64,000 bases of DNA, taken from assembly GCA_033764775.1 (NCBI GenBank), contig JANRIQ010000024.1, forward strand, positions 1 through 64,000, given 5' to 3'. The DNA is from JAWXCE01 sp033764775. Lineage in GTDB: Bacteria; Pseudomonadota; Alphaproteobacteria; Rhizobiales; Rhodomicrobiaceae. Positions 33,670-43,534 of this stretch are shown here, piece after piece. The position numbers were made by a program, and so were the translations under genes. How positions within the stretch are numbered: the stretch's first letter is position 1; each line of letters opens with the position of its first letter. The notes beneath the pieces were generated by a model. It was not told the DNA's origin. It did not search any database and worked only from the letters and a program-made list of their open reading frames with translations.

Positions 33670-34085
33670 CGCCCGATCCCGTCATCGCCCGCGAGCTTGC
33701 GCTCGACCCTGCTGAATTCATCGGCGTGCTGGAGCGATCCGGACTTGGCGAGCGCCGCCCACTCGCGGACGCGGCGCGCATCGCCGCGATGTGCAAGCAC
33801 GCCAACCTGATCGTCACCGCGCGCGACGCGGGAAAGCTTATCGGCGTCGCGCGCTGCGTCACGGACTTCGCGTATTGCTGCTACTGCTCCGACCTTGCGG
33901 TGGACAAGGCGTATCAGGGGCGCGGGCTCGGCAAGGCGCTGCTGCAGGCCACACGCGCGGAGCTGCACCCAAAAGCGTCGCTTTACCTCATTTCGGCGCC
34001 CGCCGCCGTCGGCTTCTACGAGGCGATCGGCATGGAGCGCAGCGAGCGCGCATTCGGTTTTGTCCCGCCCAACCGGTTTTCATGA
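33666..34085 (+). CDS. GNAT-family N-acetyltransferase
   Basis: 139 residues from a TTG start that overlaps the rhodanese stop. The acetyl-CoA motif A is DLAVDKAYQGRGLGKALL and the C-terminal segment APAAVGFYEAIGMERSERAFGF completes the GNAT core. The acceptor is unknown. There is no in-frame ATG before the conserved core other than far upstream inside the rhodanese gene. TTG 33666 is therefore inferred from the 4-nt overlap, as in other coupled pairs of this genome. It is 7 nt upstream of the mesaconyl-CoA hydratase gene. Confidence 0.82.
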   Translation: MTPDPVIARELALDPAEFIGVLERSGLGERRPLADAARIAAMCKHANLIVTARDAGKLIGVARCVTDFAYCCYCSDLAVDKAYQGRGLGKALLQATRAELHPKASLYLISAPAAVGFYEAIGMERSERAFGFVPPNRFS

Positions 34086-34092
34086 GGCGCCT

Positions 34093-35148
34093 ATGTCGAA
34101 CAAAACCAACCCCGGCAATTTCTTCGAGGACTTCCGCGTCGGGCAAACCATCGTGCATGCGACGCCGCGCACCATCACCGCGGGCGACGCCGCGCTCTAT
34201 ATCGCGCTCTACGGCCCCCGCTTCGCCGTGCAGTCGTCCGACGCCTTCGCCAAGGCAGTCGGCTACTCGCACGCCCCGCTCGACGACATGCTCGTGTTCC
34301 ACATGGTGTTCGGCAAGACGGTGCCCGACATCTCGCTGAACGCCATCGCAAATCTCGGCTATGCCGACTGCCGCTTCCTCAAGCCGGTGTTCCCCGGCGA
34401 TACGGTTTCGACGACCTCCGAGGTCATCGGCCTGAAGGAGAACTCCAACCGGCAGACCGGCACGGTCTATGTGCGCTCGACGGGGAAGAACCAGCACGGC
34501 GGCACGGTGCTCGAATACGTGCGCTGGGTGATGGTGCGCAAGCGCGAGGAAACTTCGCCTGCGCCCGCCGCCGTCACGCCCGAACTGCCGGCCCGCGTCA
34601 CGCCCGAAACGCTCGGCTCCGCGCTGCCCGCGCTCAACATCGACGGCTACGACTTCGCGCTCGCGGGGTCGCCGCACCGCTTCGCCGACTATGCGCCGGG
34701 CGAAAAGATCGACCATGTGGACGGCATGACCATCGAGGAGGCCGAACACCAGTTGGCCACGCGCCTGTTCCAGAACACGGCGAAGGTGCATTTCAACCAG
34801 CACACGGAAGCGCAGGGGCGCTTCGGCAAGCGCATCGTCTATGGCGGGCACATCATTTCGCTCGCCCGCGCGCTGTCGTTCAACGGGCTGGCGAATGCCT
34901 TCCACATCGCCGCGATCAACGGCGGGCGGCACGTGGCGCCATCCTTCGCGGGCGATACGATTTACGCCTGGTCGGAGATTTTGGAGACGGCGGAGTTGCC
35001 GGGCCGGGCCGACGCGGGCGCGCTGCGCATCCGCACCATCGCCGCGAAAAACCGCGCGTGCACAGACTTTCCGCTGATGAAGGACGAGAAAGCCTACGAC
35101 GACAGCGTGATTCTCGACCTGGACTATTGGGCGCTTATTCCACGCTAA
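34093..35148 (+). CDS. mch: Mesaconyl-CoA hydratase (MaoC double hot-dog)
   Basis: 351-residue tandem hot-dog protein. The N-terminal sequence (TNPGNFFEDFRVGQTIVHATPRT) and overall length fit the mesaconyl-CoA (C1) hydratase / beta-methylmalyl-CoA dehydratase of the ethylmalonyl-CoA pathway and of the 3-hydroxypropionate cycle. It interconverts mesaconyl-CoA and beta-methylmalyl-CoA during acetate or C1 assimilation. Both halves carry MaoC-like motifs (DAALYIALYGPRF; KIDHVDGMTIEEAEHQLATRLFQNTAKVHFNQH). The pathway call is supported by the ethylmalonyl-CoA mutase gene at 57262-59238. It is last in the rhodanese-GNAT-mch cluster. Confidence 0.9.
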   Translation: MSNKTNPGNFFEDFRVGQTIVHATPRTITAGDAALYIALYGPRFAVQSSDAFAKAVGYSHAPLDDMLVFHMVFGKTVPDISLNAIANLGYADCRFLKPVFPGDTVSTTSEVIGLKENSNRQTGTVYVRSTGKNQHGGTVLEYVRWVMVRKREETSPAPAAVTPELPARVTPETLGSALPALNIDGYDFALAGSPHRFADYAPGEKIDHVDGMTIEEAEHQLATRLFQNTAKVHFNQHTEAQGRFGKRIVYGGHIISLARALSFNGLANAFHIAAINGGRHVAPSFAGDTIYAWSEILETAELPGRADAGALRIRTIAAKNRACTDFPLMKDEKAYDDSVILDLDYWALIPR

Positions 35149-35210
35149 CCTCTTAAAACTCGCTTAAAATCTCAAAAAATCGTCAGACGATGTGAAGGAA
35201 CAGGCGCAGC

Positions 35211-35222
35211 GAACGGCCGTTC
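35211..35222. promoter_or_regulatory. 12-bp palindrome before the Asp-block protein gene
   Basis: GAACGGCCGTTC is a perfect palindrome 38 nt before the ATG at 35261, within the 112-nt leader region. It may be an operator or hairpin; no regulator can be named. Confidence 0.3.
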
Positions 35223-35260
35223 TCCGCCGTGACTTTGCGTTCAACTGACGGAGATATCGA

Positions 35261-35584
<324 letters not shown>

Positions 35585-35587
35585 GCT

Positions 35588-36175
35588 CTAGTCTCCGGCG
35601 GCCGCGTCGATCCGGCCGCCGTACTCCTCAGCCGCGTGAATCAGCCAATCCCACGCGGCCCGCGCGAAGCTCCGCGCAACGAGCATCCGGAACTCGCCCC
35701 TGTCCCCCCGCCACAGCGTCACCGCCACATGGCCGAGGCGAGTCGCGACGACTGCGCCCTCGGGCAAAGCCGACGGATGCAAATCGACGCTCGTTCCCTT
35801 GCGCAAAACCTGTTCCGCGCGCGCGCCCGAGACGACGAAACAGCTGCGCGCCGCGCTGAGGTCGGTCAAGGCCAAGGCGTCGCCTTCAAGCGCGATGGCG
35901 GCGGATGAGACGATGGCCCAGCGGTTGGGCCCTATGGACAGGATGTCCGCGCCGTTAGCCTGCGCGCTCATGCCCGGCGGGGGCGGCGCCACGCCCATCA
36001 GCGCGGAAAAGGCGGCGGCCGCGGCGCTGTCGCGGGCGTCGAGCGCCGCCACTTCCCACACCCGGCATGGAAAGCGCTCGACCAGCCTTACCTGCGGCTC
36101 GCCGTCCCGGCCGAACCTCCGCGGCCCACCCGACGCGCCCAATGCTGAAACCGCCGACAATTTCAGATCATGCAT
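35588..36175 (-). CDS. soxG: Sarcosine oxidase gamma subunit
   Basis: 195-residue gamma subunit of the heterotetrameric sarcosine oxidase, which oxidatively demethylates sarcosine to glycine with transfer of the methyl carbon to tetrahydrofolate. The C-terminal pattern (ARSCFVVSGARAEQVLRKGTSVDLHPSALPEG...) shows the GcvT-like fold of SoxG. The ATG at 36175 lies within the end of soxA (8-nt overlap), better than the longer open frame from 36199. It closes the soxBDAG operon. Confidence 0.9.
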   Translation of the reverse strand: MHDLKLSAVSALGASGGPRRFGRDGEPQVRLVERFPCRVWEVAALDARDSAAAAAFSALMGVAPPPPGMSAQANGADILSIGPNRWAIVSSAAIALEGDALALTDLSAARSCFVVSGARAEQVLRKGTSVDLHPSALPEGAVVATRLGHVAVTLWRGDRGEFRMLVARSFARAAWDWLIHAAEEYGGRIDAAAGD

Positions 36176-38993
36176 GGAGCCGCGCTCCCTCCGCGTCATA
36201 GAACACCGGGCTGACGACGGTGACCGCCACAGTCTCGTCGCGCAAGGGATAATGGGCGAACAGCATCTCGCCCTGTCGTTGAAGGCCGCCGGACAGCAGC
36301 GCGAGCGCGATGGGCCGCTCCATCGCCGGGCTGAAGCACGCCGACGTCACATGCCCAAGCATCGGCCCGGGATTGCGCGCGTCCTGCCCCGCTGTGATCT
36401 GCGCTCCTGAACGAATGCGCGAGGCGCCGTCGGCGGGCATGAGGCCCACGAGCGACGGCCGCGCCGCATCGACGAGCCCGGGGCGCGCCTGCATGCGTTT
36501 GCCGATGAAGTCGGTCGGTTTGCTCGCCAGCTTGGCGAGGCCCAGATCGGCGGCGGTGGTGCGCCCGTCAAGCTCCGCGCCCGCGACATGCCCTTTCTCG
36601 ATGCGTAGGATGGCCATGGCTTCGGTTCCGTATGGCGTTGCGCCGGCGTCGATCAGGGCCTCCCATAAGCTCAAGGCGGCGTCGGCCGGAACATGCAGCT
36701 CATAGGCGCGCTCGCCCGAGTAGCTCATGCGCAGCACGCGCACGGAGACGCCGCCGAACGGGATGATCTTGATCGAGGCGTAGGGGAAAGCAGCGTCGTC
36801 GAACGCCTCCTCGCCCGCGAGCCGCGACAGCAGCGCCTTGGATTGCGGCCCGGCCACGGCGATCGCGCCGTACTGGTCGGACACCGATACGAGGCTCACC
36901 CGCATCTCCGGCCACGTGACCTGGGCGTGATACTCCATGTGCGCAAGCACATTCGCCGCCTGCGCCGTGGTGGTGGTGAGGTAATAGTGGTTTGGCCCAA
37001 GCCGGGCGAGGGTGCCGTCGTCCAACACGACGCCGTCCTCTCGCAGCATCAGGCCATACCGCGCGCGGCCGACCTTCAGCGTTTTCACGGGGCTGGCGTA
37101 GATGCGGTCGAGGAACTCCGCCGCGTCGGGGCCTTGCGCCTCGATTTTGCCGAGGGTCGAAACGTCCACGCAGCCGACGCCCCCGCGTACGGCCCGCGCC
37201 TCGCGGATTTGCGCCGAGAGCACCGTCTCCCCGTCGCGGACATACGCCTTCGGGCGCCGCCACAGCCCGCTTTCGCCCATGGCCCCGCCATTCATCTCAT
37301 GCCAGTCCTGCATGGGCGTGCGCCGCACCGGCCGCAAGCGTTCGCCCGCGTCCATTCCGCCCAGCGCGCCGATGGACACGGGCGTGTAAGGCGCTCGGAA
37401 GGTGGTGACGCCGGTTTCCGCCACGCTTTTGCCGGTCAGGCCCGCCATGATGGTGAGGCCGGCGAGGTTCGAGGTTTTGCCCTGATCGGTGCCCATGCCG
37501 AGTGTGGTGTAGCGCTTCAGATGCTCCACGGAGCGGTAGCCCTCGCGGTGGGCGAGCTTCACGTCCTTCACGGTCACGTCGCCCTGGAAATCCACAAACG
37601 CCCGGTCGTGGGCGAGGCGCAGCGGACGCTCTGCGCGGTCGAGGCCTTCTCCCGCCATGGCGCCGCGATACTCGATGCCTGGGCGCGGTTTCGGGGGCAG
37701 AAAAAAGCCGCCCGCCTCGTCATAGACCGGCTTGCCGCCCAGATGCGTCGAGAGGTGGATGGCCGGCGTCCAGCCGCCGGACATGGCGATGAGGTCGCAG
37801 GGCAGCGAGCGGATGCGCCCGGCCTGTTCGATCTCCGCCGCGCGCAGCCCACCCTTGTAAATGGCGCGCGTCACATGGGCGCCGGCGAACACCTCCACAT
37901 CGGCGTCGCGCGCCATCTTCGCCGCCCCTTCGCTGAGGGTTTCGCGCGCGTCCACCACGGCCGCCACGTCGAGGCCGGCGGCGCGGAGGTCGAGCGCGGT
38001 CTGATACGCGCTGTCATTGTTGGTGACGATCACCGCCCGGCGGCCCGCCGCGACGCCGTATTGGTTCAGATAGCCGCGGACGGCTCCTGCGAGCATGACG
38101 CCCGGCCGGTCGTTGTCCTTGAATTGGGTCGGCTGCTCCTGTGCGCCGCAGGCCAGCACGATGCGCTTGCCGCGAATGAGCCACAGCCGCTGGCGGGGCG
38201 TGTGCGCATCGAAGGCGGGGAGATGATCCTGCGCGCGCTCCACTGCGGCGATTTGCAGGCCGTCATACAAACCGAACGCGGTGGTGCGCGTCAGAACAGT
38301 CACGCTGTCGAAGCCGCGCAGCGTTGCCACCAGCGCCTGAGCGCCGTTGACCTCTCGCTCGCGCAGCCGCCACCCGCCAAGGGCCGGCGCCTCGTCGATG
38401 ATGATCACCCGCTCGCCGGCCGTCGCCGCCTCGATCGCCGCTGACAGCCCGGCTTCGCCGCCGCCCACGACCACGCAGTCGGCGTGCGCGTGCATCTTTT
38501 CGTAGCGGGATGGATCGGGTTCGCGGCTCGCGGCGCCAAGTCCGGCGGCGCGGCGGATCATCCATTCATAGGCCATCCACGCCTTGCGCGTCGGCCCCAT
38601 GAAGGTCTTGTAGTAGAAGCCGGCGGGGATGAAGGGCGCCAGGGCGTCATTCACCGCGCCCATGTCGAAGCGCAAGGATGGCCATCGGTTTTGGCTGATC
38701 GCATCAAGGTCGTCGTAAAGCTCGGCCATGGTCGCCCGCGTGTTCGGCTCGCAGAAGCCGGGTCGGCGAACGGCGACGAGGGCGTTTGGTTCCTCGGCCC
38801 CGATGCCGACCAGTCCGCGCGGGCGGTGATATTTGAAGCTGCGCCCCATGAGCCGCACGCCGTTCGCCATGAGCGCGGAGGCGAGCGTGTCGCCCGCGAG
38901 GCCCGAGTAAGCTACGCCGTCGAAGGTGAAGCGCACCGGCCGCGCCTCATCGACCGCATGACCCGCGCCGACGCGCCAGCCCTGTTTGTTCAT
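36168..38993 (-). CDS. soxA: Sarcosine oxidase alpha subunit
   Basis: 941-residue alpha subunit. It holds an N-terminal ferredoxin-like part (FTFDGVAYSGLAGDTLASALMANG), an NAD-binding domain with GGGEAGLSAAIEA, and a C-terminal aminomethyltransferase (GcvT) domain that binds tetrahydrofolate (VDVSTLGKIEAQGPDAAEFL; LRIEKGHVAGAELDGRTT). MNKQGW at 38993 is the usual family start and overlaps the soxD stop by 4 nt; the open frame continues to 39152 without a ribosome site. With SoxB, SoxD and SoxG it forms the cytoplasmic complex. Confidence 0.96.
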   Translation of the reverse strand: MNKQGWRVGAGHAVDEARPVRFTFDGVAYSGLAGDTLASALMANGVRLMGRSFKYHRPRGLVGIGAEEPNALVAVRRPGFCEPNTRATMAELYDDLDAISQNRWPSLRFDMGAVNDALAPFIPAGFYYKTFMGPTRKAWMAYEWMIRRAAGLGAASREPDPSRYEKMHAHADCVVVGGGEAGLSAAIEAATAGERVIIIDEAPALGGWRLREREVNGAQALVATLRGFDSVTVLTRTTAFGLYDGLQIAAVERAQDHLPAFDAHTPRQRLWLIRGKRIVLACGAQEQPTQFKDNDRPGVMLAGAVRGYLNQYGVAAGRRAVIVTNNDSAYQTALDLRAAGLDVAAVVDARETLSEGAAKMARDADVEVFAGAHVTRAIYKGGLRAAEIEQAGRIRSLPCDLIAMSGGWTPAIHLSTHLGGKPVYDEAGGFFLPPKPRPGIEYRGAMAGEGLDRAERPLRLAHDRAFVDFQGDVTVKDVKLAHREGYRSVEHLKRYTTLGMGTDQGKTSNLAGLTIMAGLTGKSVAETGVTTFRAPYTPVSIGALGGMDAGERLRPVRRTPMQDWHEMNGGAMGESGLWRRPKAYVRDGETVLSAQIREARAVRGGVGCVDVSTLGKIEAQGPDAAEFLDRIYASPVKTLKVGRARYGLMLREDGVVLDDGTLARLGPNHYYLTTTTAQAANVLAHMEYHAQVTWPEMRVSLVSVSDQYGAIAVAGPQSKALLSRLAGEEAFDDAAFPYASIKIIPFGGVSVRVLRMSYSGERAYELHVPADAALSLWEALIDAGATPYGTEAMAILRIEKGHVAGAELDGRTTAADLGLAKLASKPTDFIGKRMQARPGLVDAARPSLVGLMPADGASRIRSGAQITAGQDARNPGPMLGHVTSACFSPAMERPIALALLSGGLQRQGEMLFAHYPLRDETVAVTVVSPVFYDAEGARLHA

Positions 38994-39256
38994 GATTCGA
39001 CCCCGGATGTTCCGGCGAAGCGCGCCGCGAGGATCTCGTGGGTGCTCATGTGCCGGGTGACGGCCACATGCCGCCGGCAGCCGTACACATGATGCCAAAG
39101 CTCTTCGTGCGGCCCGCTGGGATTGTCGCGCTGGTATGCGTAATCGAGCCACTCGGCCTCGGGGGCGTCAGGAGCCGGTCGTTTTAGGCGCGCGTCGCCC
39201 GCATAGCTGAACTCGGCATGGTCGCGCGCGCCGCAAAATGGGCAATGGATCAACAT
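38990..39256 (-). CDS. soxD: Sarcosine oxidase delta subunit
   Basis: 88-residue zinc-binding subunit: MLIHCPFCGARDHAEFSYAG at the N-terminus gives the CxxC pair, and the later HHVYGCRRH supplies the remaining ligands. Length and composition are standard for SoxD. It starts 1 nt after the soxB stop and overlaps soxA by 4 nt. Confidence 0.94.
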   Translation of the reverse strand: MLIHCPFCGARDHAEFSYAGDARLKRPAPDAPEAEWLDYAYQRDNPSGPHEELWHHVYGCRRHVAVTRHMSTHEILAARFAGTSGVES

Positions 39257-39257
39257 C

Positions 39258-40514
39258 TCAGTGTCGCCAGGGGTAGGGGCCTGAGCCTTTGTCGTCGATG
39301 AGGCGGCCGGTTGCAAAGCGGTCGAGCGAGAACGGGGCGTTGAGCGGATGCGGCTCGCCGGTCGCCAGCGTGTGGGCGAACACCCAGCCGGAGCCGGTCG
39401 TCGCCTTGAAGCCGCCGTAGCACCAGCCGCCGTTGATGTAGAGATTTTCGATGGGTGTGCGCCCGATAATGGGCGAGCCGTCCATGGTCATGTCCATGAT
39501 CCCGCCCCAGGAGCGCAGCAGCCGCACGGGGCCGAGGCTCGGGAACAGCGACATGCCCGCGCTCGCCACGTCCTCCACCATCGGCATGTTGCCCCGGCTG
39601 GCGTAGGAGTTATAGAAGTCGAGGTCGCCGCCGAAGACCATGCCGCCCTTATCCGACTGGCTGATGTAGAAGTGGCCAGCGCCGAAGGTGACGACGGTGT
39701 CGAGAAACGGCTTCAGCGCCTCGCTGACGAACGCCTGCAGCACGTGGCTCTCGATGGGCAGTTTCAGGCCCGCCATCGCCGCCACTTGGCTCGTGCGCCC
39801 CGCGACCGCCAATCCCACCCGATCAGCCGCGATGAAGCCGCGCGTCGTCTCCACACCCTCAATGTGCGCGCTCCCCATCCGCAAGCCGACAACCTCGCAA
39901 TTCTGGATGATGTCGACGCCGAGGTCGGAGGCGCCGCGCGCGTAGCCCCAGGCGACCGCGTCGTGCCGCGCCGTGCCGCCGCGCGGCTGCAACAGGCCGC
40001 CATAGATCGGGAAGCGCGCGCTCGGCGAGAAGTCGAGATGGGGCACCATGCGCCGCACTTGATCGCGGTCGAGAAGTTCGCTGTCTATGCCGGAGAGCCG
40101 CATAGCGTTGCCGCGCCGGGCGTAGGCGTCCATCTGCGCGTCGGAGTTTGCGAGGTTCAGCACGCCTCGCGAGGAGAACATAACGTTGAAATTGAGATCG
40201 AGGCTCAGCGTCTCCCACAGCTTGAGGCAATGCTCGTAGAACAACGCGTTTTCCGGCAGGAGGTAATTGGAGCGGATGATGGTGGTGTTGCGCCCGGTGT
40301 TGCCGCCGCCGATCCAGCCCTTCTCGATCACGGCGACGTTGCGCACGCCGTGCAGCTTGGCGAGATAATAGGCTGTGGATAACCCGTGTCCGCCGCCGCC
40401 GACGATCACCACGTCGTAGCCGGCTTTCGGCTCGGCGTCGCGCCAGGCCGGCGTCCAGCCGGATTGGCGATTGAAGGCTTCGCGAATAAGGCGCAGGGCG
40501 GAGTAGCGTGGCAT
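39258..40514 (-). CDS. soxB: Sarcosine oxidase beta subunit
   Basis: 418-residue FAD-dependent beta subunit that carries the substrate oxidation site and the covalent flavin site. The dinucleotide fold begins YDVVIVGGGGHGLSTAYYLA at about 36-55, and the flavin and substrate regions GNTGRNTTIIRSNYLLPENA and GGIMDMTMDGSPIIG are present. MPRYSAL at 40514 is the family start; the open frame reaching 40655 has no added similarity. First gene of soxBDAG, divergent from the amino-acid ABC transporter, with 285 bp between. Confidence 0.95.
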   Translation of the reverse strand: MPRYSALRLIREAFNRQSGWTPAWRDAEPKAGYDVVIVGGGGHGLSTAYYLAKLHGVRNVAVIEKGWIGGGNTGRNTTIIRSNYLLPENALFYEHCLKLWETLSLDLNFNVMFSSRGVLNLANSDAQMDAYARRGNAMRLSGIDSELLDRDQVRRMVPHLDFSPSARFPIYGGLLQPRGGTARHDAVAWGYARGASDLGVDIIQNCEVVGLRMGSAHIEGVETTRGFIAADRVGLAVAGRTSQVAAMAGLKLPIESHVLQAFVSEALKPFLDTVVTFGAGHFYISQSDKGGMVFGGDLDFYNSYASRGNMPMVEDVASAGMSLFPSLGPVRLLRSWGGIMDMTMDGSPIIGRTPIENLYINGGWCYGGFKATTGSGWVFAHTLATGEPHPLNAPFSLDRFATGRLIDDKGSGPYPWRH

Positions 40515-40799
40515 GGTCGCGACTGTAAATCGCGGTCCGAACCGTACGGGTAAAATTAGTATTATTAATGTGGGTGTCGCACCGGAACGGGCGTCAGCCC
40601 GCGGAACGAGGCGAATAAGCCCAGACTTTGGTTCCGCATGGCGGGACGCCAACAATAATGTTGAACCTTTTCAGAATGTAACTAGGCTTGACCCGTCGGC
40701 TTCGTGACGAGCCGAACGCGCCCCGGCTTAGCCATGCGGCGCGGGAAAACAATGGCGTGGGCATCAGCGCGGCTATCGCCGTGACAAAAGGAGAAGATC

Positions 40800-41615
40800 G
40801 TGATCTACGGGTTCAGACTTTTCGGCGCGCTCGGCTTGGCCGCCGCGTGTCTTTTTTCCGGCGCGGCGATGGCCGGCGCCATCGAGGACATCAAGGCCAA
40901 GGGCGTCCTCGTCGTCGGCACCAAAGCGGACTATCCGCCATACGGTTTTCTGGACTCGTCGGGTAAAATTGTCGGTCTGGAGCCGGACATGGCCGCAGAT
41001 GTGGCAAAGCGCCTCGGCGTGAAACTGGAGCTGGTGCCGACCGTCGCCTCCAACCGCATGCAATTCCTGCAGCAGGGCAAGATCGACCTCATGATCTCCA
41101 CCATGAGCGTCAACGAAGAGCGCAAAAAGGCGGTCGGCATCGTCGAGCCGTATTATTACGCGTCGGGCGTCGCGATCCTGGTGAATAAAGCCGCTAAAGT
41201 GCAGTCCGCAGCCGACCTTAAAGGCAAGCCGGTCTGCGCGATCCAGGGCGCCTTCTACAACAATCGCCTTCAGTCTGAATTCACCGGCCAGGATCTCGTG
41301 GCCTTCAAAGGGGTGCCGGAGAACGAAGCGGCGCTGCTCGGCGGCCAGTGCGTCGGCTTCGTCTATGACGACGTGCTACTGATCTATAAGAAGCAGTCCG
41401 ACGCCGCGAAGTGGAAAGATTATGACGTCGTCGTTCTGAAAGAGTTCACGCCGGTCCCGTGGGGCCTCGCTGTGAAGCTTGAGGAGAAAGACACCGAGTG
41501 GGGCAAGTTCATGGCCGCGACCACGGTGGAGTGGCTCAAGTCCGGCACGCTTCTTGCTCTTGAGAAAAAATGGCTGGGTCAGAACACCGAGTGGCTGACC
41601 AACGCCAGCAAGTAA
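40800..41615 (+). CDS. Polar amino-acid ABC transporter substrate-binding protein
   Basis: 271 residues from a GTG start with an excellent AGGAGAAG site 5 nt upstream. The N-terminus is a signal peptide (cleavage near AMA-GAIED). The mature protein is a family 3 periplasmic binding protein: VLVVGTKADYPPYGFLDSSG, KIDLMISTMSVNEERKKAV and the second lobe with DVVVLKEFTPVPWG. The ligand cannot be read from sequence. It heads a four-gene operon; a stem-loop after its stop probably keeps its mRNA level above that of the permeases. Confidence 0.92.
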   Translation: MIYGFRLFGALGLAAACLFSGAAMAGAIEDIKAKGVLVVGTKADYPPYGFLDSSGKIVGLEPDMAADVAKRLGVKLELVPTVASNRMQFLQQGKIDLMISTMSVNEERKKAVGIVEPYYYASGVAILVNKAAKVQSAADLKGKPVCAIQGAFYNNRLQSEFTGQDLVAFKGVPENEAALLGGQCVGFVYDDVLLIYKKQSDAAKWKDYDVVVLKEFTPVPWGLAVKLEEKDTEWGKFMAATTVEWLKSGTLLALEKKWLGQNTEWLTNASK

Positions 41616-41624
41616 GCCATGATG

Positions 41625-41654
41625 GAGAGAGGCGCGTGCAGGCGCCTTTCTCTC
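41625..41654 (+). terminator. Intercistronic stem-loop after the binding-protein gene
   Basis: GAGAGAGGCGC (41625-41635) pairs with GCGCC and TCTCTC (41642-41654) with a TT bulge and a 6-nt loop. It lies between the binding-protein stop and the permease start and has no strong T-run. It is likely an mRNA-stabilising or attenuating hairpin rather than a full stop. Confidence 0.5.
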
Positions 41655-41678
41655 TTCACCACAGGCCGTGAGGTTGCG

Positions 41679-42569
41679 ATGGCCACCACCCTGACGCTCG
41701 ACAACTCCGTCAACTACCGCCGATACGCTTGGGTGCTGCTGGCCGGCGGAGGCCTCATCCTCTATTTCGGCTGGACGGCCATCTTCGGCTTCGCGCCTGT
41801 CAACGCCTGCGCGAACGCCCTCGTCCCGCTGTTCGGCGACGCCGCCAAGGCGCTTTACGAGACCGCCGGCGTAAACATCGTCTATCTTTATGAGCCGTTC
41901 GAGTGCGGTCGCCTGCTCTCCGGCATGGGCATGACCATCTGGATTTCGATCGTGTGCGTCATCGCATCGACGATCATCGGCGTGCTCGGCGCCTGGGCGC
42001 AGATGTCAGGCTCCAAAATCCTGCGCGGCGTCGCCCAAGGCTACATCCAGTTTTTCCGCAACACGCCGCCGCTCGTGCAGATGTACTTCTTCTTTTTTGC
42101 GCTGAGCCCGCTCCTGCCGCGCGTGATGACGGACTATGACGTGGCGCGGCCGATGTTCGACGCGTTCACTTGGGCGGCGATCTCTCTGTCGTTCTTCGCC
42201 GGCGCGTTCAATGTGGAGATTTTCCGTTCGGGGATAGAGGCCGTGCCGCGCACCATGACGGAGGCGGCCGAAGCGCTCGGCTACACACGCCCCCAGGTGT
42301 TCCGAAACGTGGTGCTGCCGCTCGCCCTGCGCGTCTGCATCCCCTCGCTCACCAACAATCTGGTCAATCTCGTGAAGACCACGACGCTCGCCTTCGCCAT
42401 ATCGGTGCCGGAGACGCTTTTCGTCGCCAACCAGATCTGGTCCGACCGGGTGAACGTGCTGGAAATGATGATCACGCTGTTTGTGTTTTACATCGGCCTT
42501 GTCGCGATCCTCGTGTGGATGATGGAGCGGTGGGAGAAAGCCATGCGCATTCCGGGGTATGGCCGATGA
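41679..42569 (+). CDS. Amino-acid ABC transporter permease (first)
   Basis: 296-residue inner-membrane permease of the His/Glu/Gln (PAAT) type. It has five or more transmembrane helices and the EAA-type coupling loop EAAEALGYTRPQVFRNVVLP. MATTLTL at 41679 is preferred to the ATG at 41619 because the hairpin at 41625-41654 lies in between. It overlaps the second permease gene by 4 nt (ATGA). Confidence 0.92.
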   Translation: MATTLTLDNSVNYRRYAWVLLAGGGLILYFGWTAIFGFAPVNACANALVPLFGDAAKALYETAGVNIVYLYEPFECGRLLSGMGMTIWISIVCVIASTIIGVLGAWAQMSGSKILRGVAQGYIQFFRNTPPLVQMYFFFFALSPLLPRVMTDYDVARPMFDAFTWAAISLSFFAGAFNVEIFRSGIEAVPRTMTEAAEALGYTRPQVFRNVVLPLALRVCIPSLTNNLVNLVKTTTLAFAISVPETLFVANQIWSDRVNVLEMMITLFVFYIGLVAILVWMMERWEKAMRIPGYGR

Positions 42570-43522
42570 GCGAGCGATCAGCGCAACCGCCCGAGGCGAA
42601 AAAACCGGCGAAGCCGAAAGCCTCCCGCGATGTGATCCTCGCCGGGCTTCCGCCGCAGGCCGCGCGGCAGTCCAACGAGCGATGGGGCGATTGGGGCGCC
42701 GACGACTTCACCCGCGGGTTTTTCACCCGCCGTTCAGCGCTCATCATCATCGCCGTGCTCGCGCTCGCCGTAGGTTGCGGCGAGGCTTATGCGCAACTGA
42801 CCGCGCAAGGCTCCGAGCGCGACGGTGTGCTGGCGACGATGTTGAAATGGGCGCCGCTGATCCTATTCGGGCGCGACGGCGAACTCGGCGGCTTCGCGCT
42901 CAACATCGTTATCAGCTTTCTCGTCATGGCGATCGGCACGGTGACGGGCGTGCTCCTCGGCATCGCGCAGGTCTCGACCAGCGTGCTTGTGCGCAAACCC
43001 GCGTGGGCTGTGACCCAGTTCTTCCGCAACTCGCCGTGGCTGGTGCTGCTGTTCTTCACCATCCTGCTGATGCCGTTTCAGATCCGCGTCTTCGGGTACA
43101 GCATTCCCTTCCCAGACTGGATCAAGGCGACCATCGGCCTTGCCTTGCCGATCATGGCGAACATCTCCGAGGTGACGCGAGGCGCCATCCAGTCCATCCC
43201 GACCGGGCAATGGGAGTCGTCCGAAAGCCTGGCCTTTAGCCGAAGCCAGCAGTTCCGCCTCATTATTTTGCCGCAGTGCGTCAAGCGCATGACGCCGCCT
43301 TGGATGAACTGGTACGCCATCCTCACCATGGCGACATCGCTCGTCTCCATCGTCGGCGTGTCGGACGCCATGACGCTGACGAAGCTTGCGGTGGACGCGG
43401 ACGGCCGCAGCGAATTGCTCATCCCCATGTACGGCATGCTTCTGATGTTCTTCTTTCTGTATTGCTACCCCATCGCGCGGCTTACCCAGGTGCTCGAGCG
43501 CCGCTACGCCGTCGTCACCTAA
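42566..43522 (+). CDS. Amino-acid ABC transporter permease (second)
   Basis: 318-residue permease partner with a long cytoplasmic N-terminus of about 55 residues. The EAA-type segment reads ESSESLAFSRSQQFRLIILPQ, and the helices start near residue 56 (RRSALIIIAVLALAVG). The pair with the first permease forms the heterodimeric channel. ATG 42566 overlaps the preceding stop; 12 nt separate it from the ATPase gene. Confidence 0.92.
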   Translation: MSERSAQPPEAKKPAKPKASRDVILAGLPPQAARQSNERWGDWGADDFTRGFFTRRSALIIIAVLALAVGCGEAYAQLTAQGSERDGVLATMLKWAPLILFGRDGELGGFALNIVISFLVMAIGTVTGVLLGIAQVSTSVLVRKPAWAVTQFFRNSPWLVLLFFTILLMPFQIRVFGYSIPFPDWIKATIGLALPIMANISEVTRGAIQSIPTGQWESSESLAFSRSQQFRLIILPQCVKRMTPPWMNWYAILTMATSLVSIVGVSDAMTLTKLAVDADGRSELLIPMYGMLLMFFFLYCYPIARLTQVLERRYAVVT

Positions 43523-43534
43523 GAAAGGTTCGCC